Part shown: in pieces, positions 9,753 through 18,266 of the stretch
Numbering within the stretch: the stretch's first letter is position 1
Layout of the letters: each line of letters begins with the position of its first letter
NCBI GenBank assembly: GCA_002387845.1
Contig: DGLB01000066.1
Location: 1 to 38,788 of the forward strand
Length of the DNA stretch: 38,788 nucleotides
Origin: Stenotrophomonas maltophilia
GTDB taxonomy: Bacteria; Pseudomonadota; Gammaproteobacteria; Xanthomonadales; Xanthomonadaceae
Reading direction: 5' to 3'
Position numbers and translations under genes: made by a program
Notes under the pieces: generated by a model
Database searches by the model: none
The model's input: only the letters and a program-made list of their open reading frames with translations
What the model was told of the DNA's origin: nothing

Positions 9753-11813
9753 ATGGTGGAAAAGAACTCGCGTTCCACATCCGGAAAGAGCGCGCTCATC
9801 CTGGGCGTCGCGATGGCGCTTCCGCTTACGGCGAACGCGCAGACCTTCGGATTCGAAGAGTCTGAAGGCAGGGTTGAGCACGGGGAGGCTGCGTCGGCCC
9901 AAGACAGGCGCGAGGGGGTCGGTCCCCAGGAACGGAACGCTTCCGTCGATATGGCTGCCGATGCGCGAAAAGAAGAGCAGGCCCCTGCAGTCCCCTTGTC
10001 TGCAGACATTTTGAACACTCCGGCGGCAACGGTGGCCGATAGTGACAGTGAGCTTGATGCCATCGTGACCAGCGTGGCGCGAGAGGCAGCTGATCGGGTT
10101 GCATTGCTTGACGGCCAGTCACGCAGCAGGAGTGTCGTGGCCTCGGTTGATCTTACGGAAAGGTTCGTCATCGTCCGCTTGGATGCTGGTTTTGTTCCGA
10201 GCAGCTACGGTCCAGCATTTGAGGACCAGGTGAGCCTGATCAACAACGCAATCCTGCATGTGGCCGAAAAGGTGGAGCCCCTTCGAGGGGTGAGATACCT
10301 CTATGGTGGTTACGACATCCATCACTACTTTCCCGAAGTGAAGGCTGCCGACGACGAGGCGCGCCGAGCCGGAGAGCTGCGGCGTGTGGCGGTTGAGGGC
10401 GTTGTCGCCGGAGAGCGAGCGGTTGCGTCATATGGGTACGAGGACAATGAGCTGATTCACCTCCTGGAGAGGGAGGCGTCAAGACGGGTATCCGCCCACG
10501 TTCAAGCCAATGACGTGCTTCGTGTGATTGGTGTCAACGTAACAATGGATGCCTCCAGGCAACGGATCCTTGCAGACATCGGAGAGGGCTACCGACCGGA
10601 GCCGGACGGTGACGAGATGTTTCTGCAGGAGCTGACAGTGACGCTCCGTCATTACGCGGAACAGGCCGGATTGGCGATATCCGGCGTGGACATTCACTTC
10701 CAGGGCTACCCTCTTGAGTACTACTACCCAGATGAATTGCGCGTCCCGGCGCGGGCGCTACATCGATCCGTGAACCAGAGCGCCTTGGTGTCTTCGGGGC
10801 ACGGCCTTGTCCGGGTGCATCCTCATTTGTCCTGGGAATGGCAGCGCCCCGATGCATTCGGTTCCCGCGAAGACATGATCACGCCGCCTTACGGCGATGA
10901 GCTCCAGCGACTGCTGGAGGCGCGTAGTGGCGTGACAGTCCATCGGGCCAGGAGCCGGTCGCTGGATCTGCATCCCGAGTCTGACCGCCCTTGGGAGCAG
11001 ATGTCATCCAGGTATCACCTCAAGGAGATGCTTCCTCAGCGCGCCGACATATGGAACTCGCTTCCCACTGATATGAACAATGATCGGGAAGTGAGGGAAG
11101 ACATTCGCGCTCGTCCCCTGTATGCGAATCATCTTGAGGCGGGGGCGATGATCAGCCTGCATACCAATGGACACGAAACCAGCGCTCCGCGAGGCCTTGA
11201 GGTCTACTATCACTTCAGCAAAGCGCAGGATCGTCCATTGGCGGAGAATGTGCTTTGCAACATGCGGGAAATCATACGTGCGCAGCCGGGGTACGAGAAG
11301 TTCCCGGTTCGGAACACCGCCAGTGATGGTCGGCACGGAGAGAATCGCATCGGCACGATGCCGTCCGTGCTGGTCGAGATTGCGTACCACTCCAACCCGG
11401 ACGATTTTGCTGCACTGCAGGACCCTGTCTTCCGTAACGCTTCGATGAAAGGGTTGGAAAAAGGCGTGCGTCTGTTCCGCGAGGGGAAAACCTGCGAGCC
11501 TTTCATGTTGAACCGCTTGCCTGACGTTTCCATGGTTGTTGGCTCGTCTCAGGAGTTGCCGATGAAGTTTGTGGGCAACCCCCAGTTCCCGGTGACCATG
11601 GAGTTCACAATCGCCAACTGCAGCATGCCGGGGGCCTGCAAGGCTACGCAGACGGTGTTTGACGATCCCGCCGAGCCCATCAAGGCCAACATGCGATGCC
11701 GCGGCGTTCTGGCAGGAATTGCCCGCTGGAGCGTGGTCCTCCGCGATGTCGACGGCGTCGCCACGGCCCCGGTCGAGTTCCAGCAGACCTGTCACAAGCC
11801 CGGAACCGCGTAG
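9753..11813 (+). CDS. Exported N-acetylmuramoyl-L-alanine amidase with duplicated N-terminal module
   Basis: A 686-residue protein with a signal peptide (residues 1-29, ending LPLTANA). Two similar segments follow, at about 127-196 and 258-328, each ending in a 'GG/Q-Y-x(3)-YYFPE/YYYPDE' pattern; they look like a tandem duplication of an alpha/beta module, possibly GerMN-like. An Amidase_3-type catalytic domain spans about 343-580: SSGHG (His350), ISLHTNG (His470) and VLVEIAYHSN (Glu542) match the zinc ligands and catalytic Glu of enzymes that cut the MurNAc-L-Ala bond of peptidoglycan. A C-terminal part of about 100 residues has several Cys, suggesting a disulfide-bonded domain. GC is lower and codon use more relaxed than in neighbours, consistent with transfer. 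The ATG at 9753 has AAGGAG at the right distance; the ATG at 9747 is too close. Confidence 0.85.
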   Translation: MVEKNSRSTSGKSALILGVAMALPLTANAQTFGFEESEGRVEHGEAASAQDRREGVGPQERNASVDMAADARKEEQAPAVPLSADILNTPAATVADSDSELDAIVTSVAREAADRVALLDGQSRSRSVVASVDLTERFVIVRLDAGFVPSSYGPAFEDQVSLINNAILHVAEKVEPLRGVRYLYGGYDIHHYFPEVKAADDEARRAGELRRVAVEGVVAGERAVASYGYEDNELIHLLEREASRRVSAHVQANDVLRVIGVNVTMDASRQRILADIGEGYRPEPDGDEMFLQELTVTLRHYAEQAGLAISGVDIHFQGYPLEYYYPDELRVPARALHRSVNQSALVSSGHGLVRVHPHLSWEWQRPDAFGSREDMITPPYGDELQRLLEARSGVTVHRARSRSLDLHPESDRPWEQMSSRYHLKEMLPQRADIWNSLPTDMNNDREVREDIRARPLYANHLEAGAMISLHTNGHETSAPRGLEVYYHFSKAQDRPLAENVLCNMREIIRAQPGYEKFPVRNTASDGRHGENRIGTMPSVLVEIAYHSNPDDFAALQDPVFRNASMKGLEKGVRLFREGKTCEPFMLNRLPDVSMVVGSSQELPMKFVGNPQFPVTMEFTIANCSMPGACKATQTVFDDPAEPIKANMRCRGVLAGIARWSVVLRDVDGVATAPVEFQQTCHKPGTA

Positions 11814-11832
11814 CGGCGCGCCATGCGCGTCG
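11810..11832 (+). repeat. GTAG-type palindrome overlapping the amidase stop
   Basis: GTAG at 11810-11813 is followed by CGGCGCGC-CAT-GCGCGTCG (11814-11832), an 8-bp stem with one G-U pair. The TAG of the head is the amidase stop codon. The layout matches the element at 9446. Confidence 0.65.
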
Positions 11833-11848
11833 GCAGGAGCCGCGTAAC

Positions 11849-11878
11849 AAAAAAGGGGACGCGCCAAGCGCGTCCCCC
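11849..11878 (-). terminator. Intrinsic terminator of trxB
   Basis: On minus, GGGGACGCGC-TTG-GCGCGTCCCC (11877-11855), a perfect 10-bp stem, is followed by six T (11854-11849). It serves trxB, whose stop is at 11904. Confidence 0.95.
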
Positions 11879-11903
11879 GGATGGCCACAGGCCAATCGGA
11901 ACC

Positions 11904-12875
11904 TCAGGCCAGCGCGCCCTTGGCGTCCAGGTAACGCTCGGCATCCAGCGCGGCCATGCAGCCGAAGCCGGCCGAGGTGATCGCCTGGCGGTAGTGCTGG
12001 TCGGCGACGTCGCCGGCGGCGAACACGCCTTCCACCGAGGTCTGGGTGGCGTTGCCGCCCAGGCCCGAGCGGATTTCCAGATAGCCGTTGTTCATCGCCA
12101 GCTGGCCGTCGAACAGGGCGGTGTTCGGGTGGTGGCCGATGGCCACGAAGAAGCCATGCGCGCTGATGTCGCGGGTGCTGCCGTCCTGGGTCGACTTCAC
12201 GCGCACACCGGTGACGCCGGCGTCGTCGCCCAGCACTTCCTCGATGGTGTGGTGCCACACGGTTTCGATCTTGCCGGCGGCAACCTTGGCGAACAGCTTG
12301 TCCTGCATGATCTTTTCCGCCTTCAGGGTGTCACGGCGGTGCACCAGGTAGACCTTGCGGGCGATGTTGGACAGGTACAGCGCCTCTTCCACGGCGGTGT
12401 TGCCGCCGCCGACCACCACCACGTCCTGGTCGCGGTAGAAGAAGCCGTCACAGGTGGCGCAGGCCGACACGCCGCGGCCCTTGAAGGCTTCCTCGGTCGG
12501 AATGCCCAGGTACTTGGCGGTGGCGCCGGTGGCCACGATCAGCGCGTCACAGGTGTACTCGGCGCTGTCGCCGATCAGCTTGAACGGGCGCTGCGACAGG
12601 TCGGCGGTGTGGATGTGGTCGAAGATGACCTCGGTCTCGAACCGCTCGGCGTGGGCCTGCATGCGGGTCATCAGGTCCGGGCCCATCAGGCCGTGGGCGT
12701 CGCCCGGCCAGTTGTCCACCTCGGTCGTGGTCATCAGCTGGCCGCCCTGCTGCAGGCCGGTGATTACCACGGGCTTCAGGTTGGCACGGGCGGCGTACAC
12801 GGCGGCGGTCCAGCCGGCCGGGCCGGAGCCCAGGATGACCAGCTTCTGATGACGGGAAGGCTTGGAATTGCTCAT
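11904..12875 (-). CDS. trxB: Thioredoxin reductase
   Basis: A 323-residue FAD and NADPH enzyme that reduces thioredoxin. The FAD-binding GSGPAGWTAAVYAARAN lies near the N-terminus, the redox-active pair is CATC (about residues 135-141, in VSACATCDGFFYR), the NADPH site is VVVGGGNTAVEEALYL, and the C-terminal FAD motif is GVFAAGDVADQHYRQ. The length matches E. coli TrxB. The ATG at 12875 (MSNSKPSRHQKLVILGSGPAG) gives the normal distance to the FAD motif; the longer open frame upstream shows no domain. It is divergent from ftsK across 245 bases, a familiar arrangement in Gammaproteobacteria. Confidence 0.97.
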   Translation of the reverse strand: MSNSKPSRHQKLVILGSGPAGWTAAVYAARANLKPVVITGLQQGGQLMTTTEVDNWPGDAHGLMGPDLMTRMQAHAERFETEVIFDHIHTADLSQRPFKLIGDSAEYTCDALIVATGATAKYLGIPTEEAFKGRGVSACATCDGFFYRDQDVVVVGGGNTAVEEALYLSNIARKVYLVHRRDTLKAEKIMQDKLFAKVAAGKIETVWHHTIEEVLGDDAGVTGVRVKSTQDGSTRDISAHGFFVAIGHHPNTALFDGQLAMNNGYLEIRSGLGGNATQTSVEGVFAAGDVADQHYRQAITSAGFGCMAALDAERYLDAKGALA

Positions 12876-13054
12876 GTAGACTCGCGTAAAGAAGGGTGGG
12901 GCGGGGTGCCGACGGTGATTGCCGGTGCCCATGTTCACGCCATAGAGTGGCGGCACGGGCGGGGCGATTCAAGGCGACCGGTAGAACGCGGCAACCCGTG
13001 GGGGACGGGGCGGGGTGCTCCAGGGCGGTCCGCAAGAGGTCCGGAAGGTCATGC

Positions 13055-13083
13055 CTGAAAACTGCGCCCCAGTCGTTTATTAT
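13055..13083 (+). promoter_or_regulatory. Candidate sigma70 promoter of ftsK
   Basis: CTGAAA (13055-13060), 17-base spacer, TATTAT (13078-13083), 37 bases before the GTG start of ftsK. Four of six and five of six matches to consensus. Confidence 0.5.
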
Positions 13084-13120
13084 CAAGCACTAACAGAGTA
13101 TTCCCAAGGTCTGGTCTAAG

Positions 13121-15487
13121 GTGGCGAAACAGGTCCCGGAGCGATCCAAGTCAACCGACAGCAAGGCGTCGTCGCGCCGGGCTGCGCCTGAGCCGGCCGC
13201 GGACAATCCGCGCCGCCAGCGGCTGTGGCGTGACCTGGGGCTGATTGCCATTGCCCCGGCCCTGCTGTACCTGGTGGCCAGCCTGTTCACCTATTCGGCC
13301 TCGGACCCGGGCTGGTCGCACACCGGCAGCGTGGTCGCTCCCATCCACAACATGGGCGGTCGGGTCGGTGCCTGGGTGGCCGATGTGCTGCTGCAGCTGT
13401 TCGGCTACATGGCCTTCGTGCTGCCGATCGTGCTCGGCGCGGTGGCGTGGTTCGCCATGTTCGGGCTCAAACGCGAGAACACCTCTGAACACGACCTCGA
13501 TCCGGCGCTGCGGCTGGTCGGGCTGGTCGGCTTCCTGATTGCCGGCACCGGCTTCCTGCATGTGCGCCTGTTCACCGGCGATGTCGCCCACGCGGGTGGC
13601 ATCCTGGGGCGGCTGGTGGGCAATTCGCTCAGTGCGGGCTTTGGCGCGCTGGGTGCCAACCTGTTCGTGCTGGTGCTGCTGCTGGCCTCGATCACCCTGG
13701 CCACCGGGCTGTCCTGGTTCGCGGTGATGGAGAAGATCGGCCGCGCCATTCTGGCCATTCCGCCGCTGCTGGACCGCAAGAAGGAACAGGCCAGCGAGTG
13801 GCAGCAGACCCGCGCGATGCGGGTGGAGCGCCAGGAAGTGCGCAAGGTCGACGCCGAGGTCCGCGCCAAGCGCGAACCGGTGAAGATTGAACCGCGTCCC
13901 GAACCGGTGCTGGAAAAGAGCGACCGCGCCAAGCGCGAAACCCAGATCCCGATGTTCCGGGGCGTCAATGGCGACGGCTCCGACCTGCCGCCGCTGGCGC
14001 TGCTGGACGATCCCAAGCCCCAGCCCAAGGGCTATGACGAAGAGACGCTGGAGACCCTGTCGCGGCAGATCGAGTTCAAGCTGAAGGACTTCCGCATCGA
14101 GGCGCAGGTGGTGGGAGCCTACCCGGGCCCGGTGATCACCCGCTTCGAGATCGAGCCCGCGCCGGGCATCAAGGTCAGCCAGATCAGTTCGCTGGACAAG
14201 GACATCGCGCGCGGCCTGTCGGTGAAGTCGGTGCGCGTGGTGGACGTGATTCCAGGCAAGTCGGTGGTCGGCCTGGAAATCCCCAACGTCACCCGCGAGA
14301 TGATCTATCTCTCCGAACTGCTGCGTTCGAAGGAGTACGACAAGTCGGCCAGCGTGCTGACCCTGGCGCTGGGCAAGGACATTGCCGGCCGGCCCACCGT
14401 GGCCGACCTGGCGCGCATGCCGCACCTGCTGGTGGCCGGCACCACCGGCTCGGGTAAATCCGTGGCGGTGAACGCAATGGTGCTGAGCCTGCTGTACAAG
14501 GCCTCGCCGAAAGACCTGCGCATGCTGATGATCGACCCGAAGATGCTGGAACTGAGCGTCTACCAGGGCATTCCGCACCTGCTGGCCCCGGTAGTCACCG
14601 ACATGAAGGAGGCCGCCAACGGCCTGCGCTGGTGCGTGGCGGAAATGGAGCGCCGCTACAAGCTGATGAGTGCGGTGGGCGTACGCAACCTGGCCGGCTT
14701 CAACAAGAAGGTGAAGGACGCCGAGGACGCCGGCCAGCCGTTGATGGACCCGCTGTTCAAGCCGAATCCGGAGCTGGGCGAAGCCCCGCGTCCGCTGGAG
14801 GCGCTGCCGTTCATCGTCATCTTCATCGACGAATTCGCCGACATGATGATGATCGTCGGCAAGAAGGTGGAAGAGCTGATCGCCCGTCTGGCGCAGAAGG
14901 CCCGCGCCGCCGGCATCCACCTGATCCTGGCCACGCAGCGCCCGTCGGTGGACGTGATCACCGGCCTGATCAAGGCCAACATTCCCACCCGCATCGGTTT
15001 CCAGGTGAGTTCGAAGATCGACTCGCGCACCATCCTCGACCAGTCCGGCGCGGAAACCCTGCTGGGCCACGGCGACATGCTGTACCTGCCGCCGGGTACC
15101 GCGCTGCCGGACCGCGTGCACGGCGCGTTCGTGTCCGACGAGGAAGTCCACCGCGTGGTGGAGCACCTCAAGGCCAGCGGTCCGGCCGACTACATCAGTG
15201 GCGTGCTGGATGAAGTTCAGGTGATGGGTGATGGCGTGGTGGTGGGCCCGGGCGGTCTGCCCGAGGCCAGCGCCGGTGCCGGCGACGAGTCCGATCCGCT
15301 GTACGACGAGGCGCTGCGCATCGTCACTGAAACGCGCCGCGCCTCCATTTCCGGCGTGCAGCGCCGCCTGAAAATCGGCTACAACCGCGCCGCGCGGCTG
15401 ATCGAGGCGATGGAGATGGCCGGCGTGGTCAGCCCGCCCGAGCACAACGGCGACCGCAGCGTACTGGCCCCGCCACCGCCCAAATAA
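13121..15487 (+). CDS. ftsK: DNA translocase FtsK
   Basis: A 788-residue FtsK. The N-terminal part has about four membrane helices (roughly residues 37-210) that anchor it at the division septum. A short charged linker (about 215-300) replaces the long E. coli linker. The motor has Walker A GTTGSGKS at 440-447 and Walker B FIVIFIDEFADMMM near 565, and the C-terminal gamma winged-helix domain (LYDEALRIVTETRRASISGVQRRLKIGYNRAARLIE, about 727 on) reads the KOPS sequences that direct translocation toward dif and activates XerCD. The start is a GTG (VAKQVPERSK) with AAGG upstream. It is followed at once by a hairpin and a GTAG palindrome, so the transglutaminase gene may be transcribed separately. 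Confidence 0.97.
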   Translation: MAKQVPERSKSTDSKASSRRAAPEPAADNPRRQRLWRDLGLIAIAPALLYLVASLFTYSASDPGWSHTGSVVAPIHNMGGRVGAWVADVLLQLFGYMAFVLPIVLGAVAWFAMFGLKRENTSEHDLDPALRLVGLVGFLIAGTGFLHVRLFTGDVAHAGGILGRLVGNSLSAGFGALGANLFVLVLLLASITLATGLSWFAVMEKIGRAILAIPPLLDRKKEQASEWQQTRAMRVERQEVRKVDAEVRAKREPVKIEPRPEPVLEKSDRAKRETQIPMFRGVNGDGSDLPPLALLDDPKPQPKGYDEETLETLSRQIEFKLKDFRIEAQVVGAYPGPVITRFEIEPAPGIKVSQISSLDKDIARGLSVKSVRVVDVIPGKSVVGLEIPNVTREMIYLSELLRSKEYDKSASVLTLALGKDIAGRPTVADLARMPHLLVAGTTGSGKSVAVNAMVLSLLYKASPKDLRMLMIDPKMLELSVYQGIPHLLAPVVTDMKEAANGLRWCVAEMERRYKLMSAVGVRNLAGFNKKVKDAEDAGQPLMDPLFKPNPELGEAPRPLEALPFIVIFIDEFADMMMIVGKKVEELIARLAQKARAAGIHLILATQRPSVDVITGLIKANIPTRIGFQVSSKIDSRTILDQSGAETLLGHGDMLYLPPGTALPDRVHGAFVSDEEVHRVVEHLKASGPADYISGVLDEVQVMGDGVVVGPGGLPEASAGAGDESDPLYDEALRIVTETRRASISGVQRRLKIGYNRAARLIEAMEMAGVVSPPEHNGDRSVLAPPPPK

Positions 15488-15493
15488 GCAGCC

Positions 15494-15513
15494 GGTTGCG
15501 CCCTCGCGCAACC
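15494..15513 (+). terminator. Hairpin after ftsK, possible weak terminator
   Basis: GGTTGCGC-CCTC-GCGCAACC is a perfect 8-bp stem seven bases after the ftsK stop. No T-run follows, so it may stabilise the message end rather than terminate. Confidence 0.45.
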
Positions 15514-15523
15514 CACCTGTCCG

Positions 15524-15545
15524 GTAGCGCCGGCCATTGGCCGGC
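15524..15545 (+). repeat. GTAG-type palindrome (SMAG/REP-like)
   Basis: GTAG, one base, then GCCGGCC-ATT-GGCCGGC (15529-15545). It has the same stem as the element after clpS with a different loop. It lies between ftsK and the transglutaminase gene. Confidence 0.85.
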
Positions 15546-15568
15546 CCTCGGTACTCCAAGGAACCCCG

Positions 15569-17515
15569 ATGACGCTGACGCAATGGACGATGCTGGCTGC
15601 CTTTTTCCTGCCGATTGGCGCGCATGCCCAGGTGCCAGCACCCTCTCCGGATGCCCCCACGCAGCCCTCGACTGCGCCGGCCAGCGACGCCCAGGCCAGC
15701 AACAACTACAGTTTCGTCCGCTACCGCGCCGACTATGTGGTGCGCCCCGACGCCGGCAACGTGCAGACCGAGGAGTATGAGATCCTGCTCAAGACCAAGG
15801 CGGCGGTGGAGCAGTTCAGCCAGGTGCGGCTGAGCTACAGCGAGAAGATGGAAACGCTGGAGGTGCTGTCGGCGTACACGATCACCGCCGACGGGCAGCG
15901 CCGCGAAGTGCCGGCCGAACGCATCTATACCCAGGAAAGCTACTCCAGTGCGGCGGCGGCCATGTATGCCGACCGCAAGGTTCGGGTCGTTGTGTTCCCC
16001 AACCTGGCCCCGGGCACCCGGCTGGTCTACCAGACCCGCCGCACCCAGACCCAACCCTATTTTCCGGGCTATTTCGGGCTGTGGGAAACCTTCAGCGTGT
16101 TCACCCAGTACGACGACGCCCGGGTGACCCTGACCGCGCCGGCCAGCCTGCCGATGTTCGTCGAGCAGCGCGGTGTGCAGGGCAGCACCCGGCCGAAGCG
16201 ACGCGGCGAGCTGGCGCAGTGGGAATGGCGCTACCAGCGCACCACGCCGATGCCGGTGCAGAACTGGACCGCCGCCGCCTGGGAGTTCAGCCCCACCATC
16301 ATGGCCAGCACCTATGGCGACTGGGCCGAGCTGGCGCGCGCCTACCAGGCCAAGGCGGGGGTGGCCGCGCAGGTGACCCCGGGCATCCAGGCGCTGGCCG
16401 ACCAGATCACTCGTGGCATCGACGACCGCCGCCAGCAGGCCGATGCTCTGTATCGCTGGGTGGCACAGAACATCCGCTACGTGGCGGTGTACCTGGGCAA
16501 TGGCGGGCTGGAGCCGAATCCGGCGCAGAGCATCCTCGACAACCACTACGGCGACTGCAAGGACCATGTGGTGATCCTCGAGGCGCTGCTGGCCGCCCGT
16601 GGCATCGAAAGCACGCCGGTGCTGATCGGCGCGGGCGGCGGCCCCACCTTGCCGGCGGTGCCGATGCTGGGCCGCTTCAACCACGCCATCACCTACGTGC
16701 CGGAGTTCGACCTGTATCTGGATTCCACCAGCGCGTACGCCCGCTTCGGGCAGCTGCCGGAGGGTGATCTTGGCGTGCCGGTGCTGCACACGCGCACTGC
16801 GACCCTGGCGCGCACGCCGGCCAACGACAGCGCGCGCAACGGTGCCGGCTTTGCGGTCAGCTTTCGTTTCGACCGTGACGGCAACCTGCAGGGGCGCACC
16901 GAACAGGACCTGCGCGAGGTGGGCGAGATCGGGCTGCGTGCAGCGTTCGCGCGGCTCAACGCGCAGAACCGCACCCGGGTGGAAGAGTCGATCATGGCCT
17001 CCTCCGGCTTTGACGGCAGCGGCCACCTCACCCTGCTCGGTGACCCCCAGGACCTGGCCCAGCGCTTCAATTACCGCTACGACTTCCAGGCGCGCGACTA
17101 CGTCGACTTCGGCGCGGTCGGCGGCATGCCGCTGCCGGATGCGCCGGGTGGCGAATCGTTCCGTGACATCTACGGCAACACCTCGGCGGAACAGAACGCC
17201 ACGCCGTTCTACTGCAACGACAATCTGCGCGAGGAGCGTTACCAGCTGGAGTTTCCAGCGGGCGTGCCGATCGTGGCGATTCCGCGCGACCTCGACTTCC
17301 GCAATGCGGCCGGCGAGTACCAGCTGCGCTGGAGCCGCGAAGGGCAGGTCATCGTGGCCCATCATCGCCTGCATCAGCGTGCCGTGCGCGGCGCGCAGGC
17401 GCTGTGCCAGCCGGCGGATTACCCCGCGTTCCGCGAGCTCTACCAGCAGGTGCGGCGCGGGTTCCGCGGGCAGGTGCTGTACGGCGACCTCCACACCGTG
17501 CAGGCCGATCTATAA
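15569..17515 (+). CDS. Exported DUF3857 / transglutaminase-like protein
   Basis: A 648-residue protein with a signal peptide (MTLTQWTMLAAFFLPIGAHAQ). The N-terminal half (about 45-270) reads as DUF3857, a beta-rich domain usually found in front of a transglutaminase core. The core (about 275-400) has the papain-like triad: Cys330 in YGDCKDH, His372 in RFNHAI and Asp385 in YLDST. Such proteins are exported in many Bacteroidetes and Proteobacteria; the substrate is unknown and they may act as proteases rather than cross-linkers. The beta-rich C-terminal part is not recognised. AAGGA precedes the ATG. The stop codon overlaps a perfect -10 box of the lolA promoter candidate. Confidence 0.88.
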   Translation: MTLTQWTMLAAFFLPIGAHAQVPAPSPDAPTQPSTAPASDAQASNNYSFVRYRADYVVRPDAGNVQTEEYEILLKTKAAVEQFSQVRLSYSEKMETLEVLSAYTITADGQRREVPAERIYTQESYSSAAAAMYADRKVRVVVFPNLAPGTRLVYQTRRTQTQPYFPGYFGLWETFSVFTQYDDARVTLTAPASLPMFVEQRGVQGSTRPKRRGELAQWEWRYQRTTPMPVQNWTAAAWEFSPTIMASTYGDWAELARAYQAKAGVAAQVTPGIQALADQITRGIDDRRQQADALYRWVAQNIRYVAVYLGNGGLEPNPAQSILDNHYGDCKDHVVILEALLAARGIESTPVLIGAGGGPTLPAVPMLGRFNHAITYVPEFDLYLDSTSAYARFGQLPEGDLGVPVLHTRTATLARTPANDSARNGAGFAVSFRFDRDGNLQGRTEQDLREVGEIGLRAAFARLNAQNRTRVEESIMASSGFDGSGHLTLLGDPQDLAQRFNYRYDFQARDYVDFGAVGGMPLPDAPGGESFRDIYGNTSAEQNATPFYCNDNLREERYQLEFPAGVPIVAIPRDLDFRNAAGEYQLRWSREGQVIVAHHRLHQRAVRGAQALCQPADYPAFRELYQQVRRGFRGQVLYGDLHTVQADL

Positions 17516-17516
17516 T
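17511..17516 (+). promoter_or_regulatory. Candidate -10 box for lolA
   Basis: A perfect TATAAT spans the stop codon of the transglutaminase gene, 112 bases before the lolA ATG. No good -35 is visible at 16-18 bases, so an activator or a weak promoter is possible. Confidence 0.4.
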
Positions 17517-17627
17517 CGCGGCTGTCCCGTGTGCCGTCGCCGGGCCACCGGCGGCAGTGGCTGCACCGCCCATTCAGGTGTAGCCGGGCACACTGCCTCC
17601 ATCCTTCAACATCGCCTGGATTCCCGC

Positions 17628-18266
17628 ATGCAGACCTCTTTCCGTCGCCACCTTGTTGCTGCTGCCCTGGTCTGCGCCAGCGCCGTATCGGCCAGCGCTT
17701 GGGCCGGCGGGCGCGCTGAGCTCAACCGTTTCACCCAGGGACTGAAGGGCCTGGACGGGCAGTTCAGCCAGCAGGTGTTCGACAAGAACGGCAAGGTCAA
17801 GGAGAACACCAGTGGCCGGGTCGCGCTGTCGGCACCGAGCCAGCTGCGCTGGGAGTACCAGAAGCCGCACGTGCAGCTGATCGTGGCCGATGGCCGGACG
17901 GTCTGGGTGTACGAGCCGGACCTGGAACAGGCGACCAAGCGCAAGCAGGGCCCCGAAGAGCAGAACAGCCCGTTGGTTGCGCTGGTCACGCCGGCGTTGC
18001 TGGACAAGCAGTATGACGTCAGTGAAGAAGCCGCCCCGCGCGACGGCCTGCAGTGGCTGTCGCTGAGCCCGAAGCGTGAAACCGAGACCGCGTTCCAGTA
18101 CGCCGCGCTGGGCTTCGATGCACAGGGCCTGGCACGGATGGAAGTGCTGGACGCGGTGGGGCAGCGCACGGTAATCCGCTTCAGCGGCTGGAAGCGCAAC
18201 CCTGCCTTCAGCAAGGACACCTTCACCTTCACTCCGCCGAAGGGCACCGACGTCATCGGCGATTGA
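17628..18266 (+). CDS. lolA: Outer-membrane lipoprotein carrier LolA
   Basis: A 212-residue periplasmic chaperone that takes lipoproteins from the LolCDE transporter and passes them to LolB at the outer membrane. The signal peptide (MQTSFRRHLVAAALVCASAVSASAWA) is clear. The mature part shows the LolA pattern: GLDGQFSQQVFD, SGRVALSAPSQLRWEYQKPHVQLIVADGRTVWVYEPDLEQAT, then NSPLVALV. The ATG at 17628 is taken because the signal peptide begins there; the longer open frame upstream is antisense-like sequence within the transglutaminase gene. The stop overlaps the rarA start (TGATG), the conserved ftsK-lolA-rarA order. Confidence 0.96.
   Translation: MQTSFRRHLVAAALVCASAVSASAWAGGRAELNRFTQGLKGLDGQFSQQVFDKNGKVKENTSGRVALSAPSQLRWEYQKPHVQLIVADGRTVWVYEPDLEQATKRKQGPEEQNSPLVALVTPALLDKQYDVSEEAAPRDGLQWLSLSPKRETETAFQYAALGFDAQGLARMEVLDAVGQRTVIRFSGWKRNPAFSKDTFTFTPPKGTDVIGD

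Noticed and set aside
13151..17494. Very long minus-strand open frame (about 1,450 codons) opposite ftsK and the transglutaminase gene
   Set aside because: It is antisense to two well-supported genes, is rich in His, Arg and Gln as expected for a shadow frame in high-GC DNA, and shows no domain or start signal.
16764..17627. Open frame extending lolA upstream by 288 codons
   Set aside because: It overlaps the transglutaminase gene in another frame, and the LolA signal peptide starts at 17628.
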